NCBI GenBank assembly: GCA_026415675.1
Contig: JAOAGQ010000036.1
Span: 1 to 56,883, forward strand
Length of the DNA stretch: 56,883 nucleotides
DNA from: Syntrophorhabdaceae bacterium
Lineage (GTDB): Bacteria > Desulfobacterota > Syntrophorhabdia > Syntrophorhabdales > Syntrophorhabdaceae
Reading direction: 5' to 3'
The translations under genes and the position numbers were made by a program. Shown in pieces: positions 34,104 to 41,517 of the stretch (its first letter is position 1; every line of letters begins with the position of its first letter). The notes beneath the pieces are model-generated. The model worked only from the letters and a program-made list of their open reading frames with translations, ran no database searches and was not told where the DNA came from.

Positions 34104-34595
34104 ATGTCGTACCTTGTGACTTTTTTCATTTTTCTTGGTTTCTGGATATTCATGTCAGGTCTTTTCGACATCTGGCATTTCGGTCTCGGTGTGATCTGCT
34201 GTGCCCTTGTTTCGTATATGTCTTCTGACCTCTTTTTTAAGGAGAAACCCTCTTTTAAAAAGGCCGTCGAGGTCGTAAGGTTTGTCAAATACATCCCCTG
34301 GCTTCTGTATCAGATAGGTCTCGCGAACATATACATCGTAAAGCTCGCCTTTCACCCAAAAATGAAGAGGCAGATATATCCCCATGTGGTAAGGTTCAAA
34401 ACAGTACTCAAGGATGAGCTATCCCTGGTAACCTTTGCAAACTCCATTACCCTTACCCCCGGTACCATTACCCTTTTGATCGATGGTGATGTATTCTATG
34501 TCCACGCCATAGATAAGGTCGTCGCCGATTCCCTCCCCGGGGAGATGGAGAAGAGGGTAGGGCATATATTCGGGGAGGTATTGTGGAAACATTAA
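34104..34595 (+). CDS. Na+/H+ antiporter subunit E (MrpE/MbhA type)
   Basis: This 163-residue protein has two N-terminal membrane helices (VTFFIFLGFWIFMSGLFD and WHFGLGVICCALVSYMSS) and the MrpE signature region IGLANIYIVKLAFHPK. The cytoplasmic domain has SITLTPGTITLLIDGDVFYVHAID. It is first in a coupled cluster whose order E-F-G-D-E'-B-C-D matches the Mrp module of membrane-bound hydrogenases. Mrp complexes exchange cations for protons across the inner membrane. It overlaps the next gene by 13 bases. Confidence 0.93.
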   Translation: MSYLVTFFIFLGFWIFMSGLFDIWHFGLGVICCALVSYMSSDLFFKEKPSFKKAVEVVRFVKYIPWLLYQIGLANIYIVKLAFHPKMKRQIYPHVVRFKTVLKDELSLVTFANSITLTPGTITLLIDGDVFYVHAIDKVVADSLPGEMEKRVGHIFGEVLWKH

Positions 34596-34855
34596 TCCTA
34601 TACTCCGCTTTGGCATTATGCGGTTTGATTTTACTCTGTCTTTATAGGGCGTTATATGGCCCCACGGTCTTTGATAGAATCATAGGGGCCGGTTTTGTCG
34701 GGACAAAGACGGCGATTCTACTTCTTTTAATCGGATTTATCTATAACAGGATAGATATGTTTGTGGATCTCGCCCTCGTTTACTCGATCCTGAACTTTAT
34801 CGGCACGATCATTGTATCTAAGTACTTCATAAAGAAGGGAAGTGGTATAGAATGA
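34583..34855 (+). CDS. Na+/H+ antiporter subunit F (MrpF/MbhB type)
   Basis: The 90 residues form three membrane helices with the MrpF text LYRALYGPTVFDRIIGAGFVGTKTAILLLLIGF and FVDLALVYSILNFIGTIIVSKYF. It starts with GTG preceded by GGGGAGG, inside the end of the subunit E gene, and overlaps subunit G by four bases. Confidence 0.93.
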   Translation: METLILYSALALCGLILLCLYRALYGPTVFDRIIGAGFVGTKTAILLLLIGFIYNRIDMFVDLALVYSILNFIGTIIVSKYFIKKGSGIE

Positions 34856-35208
34856 CATATATAGCAGGGATTTTCATTCTGGCAGGGGTCTTTTTCTTTC
34901 TGGCGGCAACCGTTGGTTTTCTCCGTTTTCCTGATCTTTACACGAGGATGCACGCAACAGGAAAGGGGGATACCCTCGGCCTTCTGTTATGTATTGTAGG
35001 GCTTGCCCTCTATAATGGATGTATAAACCAGAGTTGGAACGGTCTTGTCCAGGGGGTAAAGATCATCTCCATAGCGATCTTCTGGTTTATAGCGAGTCCT
35101 ACCGCCACCCATGCCCTTCTCAGGGCTGCCTTTGAATCGGGGGTGAAACCCTGGACAAAGGACGGTGTAGTTGTGATAGACAAGGGGGAGGATGGAAAAG
35201 AGACATGA
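34852..35208 (+). CDS. Na+/H+ antiporter subunit G (MrpG/MbhC type)
   Basis: The 118 residues have three membrane helices and the MrpG signature GFLRFPDLYTRMHATGKGDTLG, followed by SPTATHALLRAA. Its start and stop both overlap neighbouring genes as ATGA, consistent with tight co-translation of the complex. Confidence 0.94.
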   Translation: MTYIAGIFILAGVFFFLAATVGFLRFPDLYTRMHATGKGDTLGLLLCIVGLALYNGCINQSWNGLVQGVKIISIAIFWFIASPTATHALLRAAFESGVKPWTKDGVVVIDKGEDGKET

Positions 35209-35450
35209 TACAGGAACTGAATTTTATCATACTATTGTTTGCCGTTATCACCGCATTTAGTGCCCTTAAGGTAAAGGACCTCTTGAGCTCTATCGTCCTT
35301 CTGAGCGCCTTTAGTTTTTTTATGTGTCTGATCTGGACAGAGATGGGAGCGGTGGATGTGGCATTTACTGAGGCGGCGGTGGGCGCAGGGGTAAGTACCG
35401 CCTTTTTTATGGCTGCCCTTTACAATACAACGAGGAGAACGAAGGATTGA
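35205..35450 (+). CDS. MbhD-type subunit (DUF4040)
   Basis: This 81-residue protein has three membrane helices and the conserved WTEMGAVDVAFTEAAVGAGVSTAFFMAAL. In many Mrp systems this segment is part of the C-terminus of MrpA; a stand-alone form is typical of Mbh-like clusters. Its ATG overlaps the MrpG stop and its end overlaps the next gene. Confidence 0.9.
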   Translation: MIQELNFIILLFAVITAFSALKVKDLLSSIVLLSAFSFFMCLIWTEMGAVDVAFTEAAVGAGVSTAFFMAALYNTTRRTKD

Positions 35451-35725
35451 ATAGGACCGTTGCCTTTTTTGTAACCATGTTAACAGGCCTTCTCCTTATA
35501 TACAGCACCCTCGATTTCCCCCCCTGGGGGAGCCCGAATCAGCCGGGGAGCCTCCATGTGTCTCCAAGGTATATAGAAAAGACCTTGGAGGAGACAAAGG
35601 TGCCCAATGCGGTCACATCGGTTCTCGCGGACTACAGGGGATACGATACGATGTTCGAAACGAGTGTGATCTTTACCGCAGGGGTGGCCGTTATGATGCT
35701 ACTGAGGAGAAAGAAGGATGGTTAG
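35447..35725 (+). CDS. MbhE-type subunit
   Basis: This 92-residue protein has an N-terminal membrane helix, an exposed loop (SLHVSPRYIEKTLEETKVPNAVTSVLADYRGYDTMFET) and a second helix (SVIFTAGVAVMMLL). The RGYDT-ET segment is the mark of MbhE and of the matching part of MrpA. It starts with TTG in a TTGA overlap with the DUF4040 gene. Confidence 0.88.
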   Translation: MNRTVAFFVTMLTGLLLIYSTLDFPPWGSPNQPGSLHVSPRYIEKTLEETKVPNAVTSVLADYRGYDTMFETSVIFTAGVAVMMLLRRKKDG

Positions 35726-36200
35726 GGATGTAGAGGACGTGATCATCAAGACCATTGCAAGGATCATGGTCCCCATCATGCAGGTCTATAGTCTTTACGT
35801 ATATGTTCACGGCCATATCAGTCCTGGTGGTGGATTCCAAGGGGGCTGTATCATGGCCGCAAGCTTTATCCTCCTTGCGGTGGCCTTTAATTTAGGAGAG
35901 GCGAAAAGACGCCTCAAAGAAAAAGCCATTGCAGTCTTTTGTAGCCTCGGCGTCTTTATTTACGCATGGACAGGGGTGGTACCTCTCTTCTTCGGGGGTA
36001 ACTTCCTCGACTATTCGAAATGGAGCCATATCCTTCCAGGAGGAGAAGTGATGGCAAGGTATTACGGGATGGCTTTCATAGAACTGGGTGTCCAGATAGC
36101 GGTAATGGCCGTTATGGTCTCCATTTTCCTTGACCTTGTAACGGCAGGGAGACACGAGGAGGTACTGGGAAAGGATGATGATGGATTTTATTCTCGCTAA
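35718..36200 (+). CDS. Na+/H+ antiporter subunit B (MrpB/MbhF type)
   Basis: The 160 residues form four membrane helices and carry the MrpB signature YSLYVYVHGHISPGGGFQGGCIMAAS. It overlaps the MbhE-type gene by eight bases and the MrpC-type gene by about twenty. Confidence 0.94.
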   Translation: MVRDVEDVIIKTIARIMVPIMQVYSLYVYVHGHISPGGGFQGGCIMAASFILLAVAFNLGEAKRRLKEKAIAVFCSLGVFIYAWTGVVPLFFGGNFLDYSKWSHILPGGEVMARYYGMAFIELGVQIAVMAVMVSIFLDLVTAGRHEEVLGKDDDGFYSR

Positions 36201-36552
36201 ATTCAATTACTGGGTCTACGTGGTTCTTATCATGATAGGTTTTTACGGCATGATGACGAAGAAGAACCTCATGAAAAAGCTGATAGGGATGAACATATTC
36301 CAGTGGTCTATCATACTCTTCTATATCTCGATAGGCTCAAAGAAAAACGCTACCTTGCCGATCATTATGGACATCCATAGTCATGCCCCCTCTGCGGCAG
36401 ATTATATAAACCCTCTTCCCCATGTTCTTATGCTCACCGCCATCGTGGTCGGTGTGGCGACAACAGGTATTGCCTTGACCCTGCTGGTTCTGATCTATAA
36501 GAGGTATGGAACGATCGAGGAGGATGAGGTGATTGAGGCGTTAAAAAAGTGA
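36181..36552 (+). CDS. Na+/H+ antiporter subunit C (MrpC/NuoK/MbhG type)
   Basis: The 123 residues form three membrane helices of the NuoK family. MrpC-type text includes GFYGMMTKKNLMKKLIGMNIFQWSIILFYIS and DYINPLPHVLMLTAIVVGVATTGIALTLLV. Of three consecutive ATGs I chose 36181, which has AAGG six bases upstream. Its stop overlaps the GTG of the next gene. Confidence 0.93.
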   Translation: MDFILAKFNYWVYVVLIMIGFYGMMTKKNLMKKLIGMNIFQWSIILFYISIGSKKNATLPIIMDIHSHAPSAADYINPLPHVLMLTAIVVGVATTGIALTLLVLIYKRYGTIEEDEVIEALKK

Positions 36553-38060
36553 TTACCCAGCATTTTCCTGCCCTAATAGTTGTCCTTCCCCTTATGGTAT
36601 CGTTTATAGTCTTTGTGGTCGGTATATTTAGGGTTAGGTGGTGTCTGCCGCTGGTTTTGACCACCCTCGGTTTATGTGTATACTTTTCCGTTGATATGTT
36701 GTACAGGGTGATAACCGAGGGGAGCCCCATCCATTACCGTTTAGGAGGCTGGGAGCCACCGTGGGGCATTGAGTATGTCGTAGATTACCTAAACGGGTTC
36801 GTTCTTGTTGGTATCTCCGTTATATCCTTTTTTGCCGGGATGTACCTGAAGGAGAGTATAAGGGATGAGGCCTTAAAATCGAAGATGCCCCAGTTCTATA
36901 CTCTATTTCTCCTACAGGTTACAGGTCTTCTTGGCATCACGGTTACAGGGGATGTCTTCAATCTCTATGTACTTCTCGAGATCGCCTCATTTTCTGCTTA
37001 TGCGATCATCGCCATGGGGAGCAGGGGGGCTGATTTCGCTGCCTTCAGATATATGATCTTCGGGACTATGGGGGCATGTGCCTACCTACTTGGGGTGGGT
37101 TATCTTTATATCGCCACAGGTTCCCTCAATATGGGGGACCTCTCGATGCTGTTGCCTAAGCTTTACAGTTCAAAGACGATCATCGTGGGCTTTGTCTTCC
37201 TCCTCTCCGGCATAGGGATAAAGATGGGGATGTTTCCTGTACACACATGGCTTCCCGATTCTTACTCCCTCGCCCCTCCGGGGGTAAGTGTGCTCCTTGC
37301 CCCTCTGTTTACGAAGGTCGGGGCTTATGTCTTGATCAGGGTGATGTTCACGATTTTTCACCCCTCTTTCTCAACGGACATCTATCCTGTGACGGATACG
37401 CTTTCTTTCATTGCCTCAATAGGTGTGCTCTTTGCAAGTGTACTTGCCCTTGCCCAGAGGGATGTGAGGAGGATGCTCTGTTATCTCATCGTAGCGGAGA
37501 TGGGTTATATCGTCTTCGGTGTTGCCTCTGCGAACCATTATGGTCTGATAGGGGCGATCTTCCATATCGTAAACGATATGTTTATGATGGCATCTCTTTT
37601 TATCGTTGCCGGTGTTGTTTTTAACGAGACAGGGACATCCGACATGGACGGCTTTAAGGGGCTACACAGGAAGATGCCTGTAACCTCTTTTGTTTTATTG
37701 ATAGGGGCCTTCTCTATCGTGGGGGTTCCCCCGACCTGTGGTTTTTTCAGCAAGTGGTATCTTGTCCTCGGTATGATTGAGGCAGGACGGTACTTTTCCC
37801 TGACGGTACTCCTTATAAGTAGCCTCATAAATGCGGTTTTGTTTTTCCGTTTGATAGAAATAACCTATTTTGAGGTAAAAGAAGAGGGGGCGTATAAGAT
37901 AGGGGAAAAAAATACCCCCTTCTCCTTTGATAATCTGAGCCTTTATAGTCTTATCCCGATGGTTTTCTATGCCTCAATGGTGATCCTCCTCGGTATCTTA
38001 AGCGGCACAATTGTGGAACATATCATAATATACGCCCTTCCCCAGGCGTTTAAAGGATAG
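36549..38060 (+). CDS. Proton-conducting antiporter-like subunit 1 (MrpD/MbhH type)
   Basis: At 503 residues with about 14 predicted helices, this is a NuoL/M/N-family channel subunit. The key Glu (LLEIASFSAYAIIAMGS) and key Lys (GIKMGMFPVHTWLPDSYSLAPPGVSVLLAPLFTKVGAYVL) are both present. It starts with GTG overlapping the MrpC-type stop. Its place after the C-type gene equals MbhH, the last antiporter-like subunit of the hydrogenase Mrp module. No hydrogenase or quinone-reducing subunit follows. Confidence 0.92.
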   Translation: MITQHFPALIVVLPLMVSFIVFVVGIFRVRWCLPLVLTTLGLCVYFSVDMLYRVITEGSPIHYRLGGWEPPWGIEYVVDYLNGFVLVGISVISFFAGMYLKESIRDEALKSKMPQFYTLFLLQVTGLLGITVTGDVFNLYVLLEIASFSAYAIIAMGSRGADFAAFRYMIFGTMGACAYLLGVGYLYIATGSLNMGDLSMLLPKLYSSKTIIVGFVFLLSGIGIKMGMFPVHTWLPDSYSLAPPGVSVLLAPLFTKVGAYVLIRVMFTIFHPSFSTDIYPVTDTLSFIASIGVLFASVLALAQRDVRRMLCYLIVAEMGYIVFGVASANHYGLIGAIFHIVNDMFMMASLFIVAGVVFNETGTSDMDGFKGLHRKMPVTSFVLLIGAFSIVGVPPTCGFFSKWYLVLGMIEAGRYFSLTVLLISSLINAVLFFRLIEITYFEVKEEGAYKIGEKNTPFSFDNLSLYSLIPMVFYASMVILLGILSGTIVEHIIIYALPQAFKG

Positions 38061-38064
38061 GAAA

Positions 38065-39552
38065 ATGGAGACGGAAAGCCCTTTTCTCCCCGTATTGACG
38101 TTGATCATACCCTCTTTCGTATCCCTTCTTATCCTTTTTACAGGCAAAAGGAGGCCAAACTTAAGGGAATTCTGGACGCTCGCCGGCTCTTTCGCGATGT
38201 TTTTTTCCGTATGGTCCATGCTGGATTCAGTCTTAAAGGGGAGGTCCCTTGAATACCATCTCGCCTTTATATACCCCGACCTCTCCTTTTCTTTAAAGGT
38301 GGATGTCTTCGGTATGATATTCGCCCTTCTCTCTTCTTTTCTCTGGATGGTCGTATCCGTATATTCGATTGGTTATATGAGGGGGTTAAACGAACAGAAT
38401 CAGACAAGATTTTTTTTCTGCTTTGCCATTGCGATTTTGGGGGCAGCAGGGGTTGCCCTCTCGGGAAATTTGATCACCCTTTATATGTTTTATGAGATCT
38501 TAACCCTCTCCACCTATCCCCTTGTATCCCACAAGGAGAACAGAGAGGCAATAAAGGCAGGAAGGAAATATCTCGTCTACCTCATAGGGAGTTCTGTCTT
38601 TATCCTCCTTGCCATGGGGATTACGTACCATCTTGCCGGCACCCTCGATTTTGTCCCCGGAGGTTTATTCGACAGAGGGGACAATAACGGGGTACTTAGA
38701 TTCCTCTTTTTACTCTTTGTCATAGGCTTTGGGGTGAAGGCAGGGATCATGCCGATCCATGAGTGGCTTCCCTCTGCAATGGTGGCCCCCACCCCGGTCA
38801 GTGCCCTCCTCCATGCGGTGGCCGTGGTTAAGGCAGGGGTCTTCTGCGTATTGAGGGTTATACTGTACGTATTCGGTCCTGAGATGGTCGTGAACCTGGG
38901 GATATGGTTTTTCTTTGCTTTTTTTGTGTCATTAACGGTGATATTCGCCAACATCATTGCGATCAATCAGGATAACCTGAAAAGGAGACTTGCCTTTTCA
39001 ACGATTAACAACCTTGCGATTATTATCCTCGGGGCTACCCTTTTAACCCCCGATGCCATGAAAGGGGCGTATCTCCATATGTTTTTCCACGGTTTTATGA
39101 AGATCACCCTCTTTATGTGTGCAGGGGCCATATATGTGAAGACCCATAAAGAGTTGATAAGCGAGATGGAGGGTATAGGGAGGCAGATGCCTATAACGAT
39201 GGCCGCCTTTACCGTGGGCGCCCTCGGTCTCTTTGGCATCCCCCCTGTATGCGGTTTTATAAGTAAATGGTATCTCTGTATGGGTGCTGCCAAGACGGAG
39301 GGGATTATATTCCTTTTAGTATTTCTCTTAAGCGCCCTCCTCGACGGGGTATACTTTATTCCCATCATCTACAGCGCCTTTTTTAAAGAGGTAAAGGGAG
39401 GAAGAAGCATCAAAGGGGAGGCGGACCTGTCTATTGTAATACCCATTGTGACTACAGGGGTCTTCTCTCTGTTACTCACCTTTTTTCCCGATTTCTTTTT
39501 TAGGGTATATACCCTTTCTGATATGGCGGTAAAAATAGTAAGAGGAGGATAG
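38065..39552 (+). CDS. Proton-conducting antiporter-like subunit 2 (NuoM/MrpD family)
   Basis: This 495-residue polytopic protein of the same superfamily has the glutamate (YEILTLSTYPLVSHKENREAIKAGRKYLVYL) and the lysine plus motif (FGVKAGIMPIHEWLPSAMVAPTPVSALLHAVAVVKAGVF). The text around KENREAIKAGRKYL is typical of MbhH'/MbsH'-like paralogues. It starts five bases after the first antiporter-like gene and is the second of three large subunits, an unusual number for an Mrp set. Confidence 0.9.
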   Translation: METESPFLPVLTLIIPSFVSLLILFTGKRRPNLREFWTLAGSFAMFFSVWSMLDSVLKGRSLEYHLAFIYPDLSFSLKVDVFGMIFALLSSFLWMVVSVYSIGYMRGLNEQNQTRFFFCFAIAILGAAGVALSGNLITLYMFYEILTLSTYPLVSHKENREAIKAGRKYLVYLIGSSVFILLAMGITYHLAGTLDFVPGGLFDRGDNNGVLRFLFLLFVIGFGVKAGIMPIHEWLPSAMVAPTPVSALLHAVAVVKAGVFCVLRVILYVFGPEMVVNLGIWFFFAFFVSLTVIFANIIAINQDNLKRRLAFSTINNLAIIILGATLLTPDAMKGAYLHMFFHGFMKITLFMCAGAIYVKTHKELISEMEGIGRQMPITMAAFTVGALGLFGIPPVCGFISKWYLCMGAAKTEGIIFLLVFLLSALLDGVYFIPIIYSAFFKEVKGGRSIKGEADLSIVIPIVTTGVFSLLLTFFPDFFFRVYTLSDMAVKIVRGG

Positions 39553-39554
39553 AA

Positions 39555-39764
39555 GTGGGGAAGAAGGGGATGTTTCTCTCGGCGGTTATACTGGGGATTT
39601 TATTGAGTCTCATCACCCCGACGGAAGAGGCCCATTTTGCATGGGAGAGGCTATCTTTCTTCAATATAGCCTTCGGTTTTTTAGGGTGCATCGTACTTAT
39701 CGGGCTATCAAAGGCCCTTGGTAAACTCTTCATCCAGAAAAGAGAGGATTACTATGATAGGTAG
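39555..39764 (+). CDS. Small two-helix membrane protein in the antiporter operon
   Basis: This 69-residue protein, not recognised, has two predicted membrane helices (MFLSAVILGILLSLI and FFNIAFGFLGCIVLIGLSKAL) joined by a loop with acidic and aromatic residues. A short charged tail follows (KREDYYDR). It starts with GTG two bases after the preceding gene and overlaps the next gene by 11 bases, so it is part of the operon and probably a small accessory subunit. No cofactor motif is present. Confidence 0.75.
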   Translation: MGKKGMFLSAVILGILLSLITPTEEAHFAWERLSFFNIAFGFLGCIVLIGLSKALGKLFIQKREDYYDR

Positions 39765-41511
39765 TGCCATTCATCCAGGACTTATCTTTATCGTGGGCGG
39801 GATTATCCTCCCTTTTTTGAGGAAAAGGGTCTTTGTTCAGATATGGCAACTCATCCTACCCGTTATTGCCTTTATACAGCTTTTTTATTTAGAGGAAGGG
39901 GTGTACGGTTCATTCAATTTTTTAGGGTATGAACTGATCCTCGGCAGGGTTGACAGGCTGAGTATCTGTTTTGCCTATATCTTTGTGATTATCACCTTAA
40001 TCGGGATGATTTATAGCCTTCATGTAGAGGAATGGGGACAGCACTCCGCTGCCTTTTTATATGCCGGAAGTGCCCTGGGTGTGGTATTTGCAGGGGATTT
40101 TTTCAGCCTCTTTGCATGCTGGGAACTGATGGCCGTCTCCTCTACCTTTTTAATAATGTACGGAAGGGGCGAAAAATCCTTAAGGGCCGGATTCAGATAC
40201 CTCATGGTACACCTTTTCGGAGGGTGTGCCCTTCTGGCAGGTATTGTCATCTATGTTGGGGAGAGCGGTTCTATAGTCTTTTCAGAGATGGAAACAGGAC
40301 ACCTCTCGACGATGCTTATACTCCTCGGTTTTATCGTGAACGGGGCGGTCCCTCCCTTTCACCCCTGGCTACCCGATGCATATCCCGAATCATCTGTAAC
40401 AGGGGGTGTATTTCTCACCGCATTCACCACGAAAAGTGCGGTATACGTGCTTTTGAGGGGTTTTCCCGGGGCAGAAATATTGGTTTGGCTCGGCGCTTTT
40501 ATGGCCCTATACGGCGTTATATACGCCATCCTCGAGAATGACTTAAGGAGGCTCCTTTCCTACCATATAGTCAGTCAGGTGGGTTTCATGGTATGTGGTG
40601 TGGGGTTGGGTAGTGAGCTTTCCATGAACGGCTCCGCAGCCCATGCCATAAGCCATATCCTCTATAAGGCACTACTTTTTATGGGCGCAGGGGCTGTGAT
40701 TGAGGCAACGGGGAGGAGGAAGATATCGGAACTCGAGGGTAAAGGCATATACAAAGAATTGAAAGGGGTCTTTTATCTCTATATGATAGGGGCATTCTCG
40801 ATCTCCGCAGTACCCCTTTTCAACGGATTTATAAGTAAGAACATGATAGTTTTTGCCTCAGGAGAACTCCATAGGCCTGCGATAAATACGATGCTCCATC
40901 TCGCATCTGTAGGTACCTTTTTGTCCCTTGCCCTTAAGTTGCCCTATGGGACATGGTTTGGAAAGAGAAAAGAGGGAGGGAATCGAGACGAGATGGTGAT
41001 AAAAAGTCTGCCGTTTAATATGTATTTAGGGATGGCCATTGCCTCCTTTCTCTGTATCTTTATGGGTATTTACCCGAAGATACTATACGATTTACTCCCC
41101 TTCCCCGTATCCTACCGTCCCTATACACCTTATAATGTCCTTGGCATGGTACAGCTTTTACTCTACACGGCCTTTGCCTACTTTGCGTTTAAGGACAGGT
41201 TAAAGAATAAAGCCGCCCTCAACATAGATACAGACTGGTTTTACAGGAGGGGCGGGAAATATTTCTTCGATTTCTGTAAGATCCTCGACGGAAAGAGAAC
41301 GGAGTTACAGGGCAGGATAGCCCGTCTTGTTGAAAACGCTGTGAGGTTTAGTATAAATCCTATTCAGACGATGAGATATCTGGTGGGTAACAAAAGGATC
41401 TACGTAGTCCCTTATAGTGCCGATAGATATAGGCAGCCTATAGGCATAGGGGTGATGTTCTTCCTCATATTTATCTGCTTGATCTCGATGATTTTCATAA
41501 AACGGTTGTGA
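39754..41511 (+). CDS. Proton-conducting antiporter-like subunit 3 (NuoL/MrpD family)
   Basis: The 585-residue polytopic protein has the superfamily Glu (CWELMAVSSTFLIMYGRGEKSLRAGFRYLMVHL) and PFHPWLPDAYPESSVTGGVFLTAFTTKSAVYVLLRG. The lysine normally just before PxHxWLP is replaced (LGFIVNGAVPPFH), although later Lys residues are present. A hydrophilic stretch and one final helix at the C-terminus recall the NuoL-type extension. I chose the ATG at 39754, with AGAGAGG seven bases upstream. It ends six bases from the convergent histidine-kinase stop. Confidence 0.88.
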   Translation: MIGSAIHPGLIFIVGGIILPFLRKRVFVQIWQLILPVIAFIQLFYLEEGVYGSFNFLGYELILGRVDRLSICFAYIFVIITLIGMIYSLHVEEWGQHSAAFLYAGSALGVVFAGDFFSLFACWELMAVSSTFLIMYGRGEKSLRAGFRYLMVHLFGGCALLAGIVIYVGESGSIVFSEMETGHLSTMLILLGFIVNGAVPPFHPWLPDAYPESSVTGGVFLTAFTTKSAVYVLLRGFPGAEILVWLGAFMALYGVIYAILENDLRRLLSYHIVSQVGFMVCGVGLGSELSMNGSAAHAISHILYKALLFMGAGAVIEATGRRKISELEGKGIYKELKGVFYLYMIGAFSISAVPLFNGFISKNMIVFASGELHRPAINTMLHLASVGTFLSLALKLPYGTWFGKRKEGGNRDEMVIKSLPFNMYLGMAIASFLCIFMGIYPKILYDLLPFPVSYRPYTPYNVLGMVQLLLYTAFAYFAFKDRLKNKAALNIDTDWFYRRGGKYFFDFCKILDGKRTELQGRIARLVENAVRFSINPIQTMRYLVGNKRIYVVPYSADRYRQPIGIGVMFFLIFICLISMIFIKRL

Positions 41512-41517
41512 TATTTA

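Noticed and set aside
34104-41511. Respiratory complex I
   Set aside because: NuoL/M/N- and NuoK-like subunits are present, but no NuoA-J redox or NuoH subunit; MrpE, F, G and B subunits show the Mrp/Mbh type.
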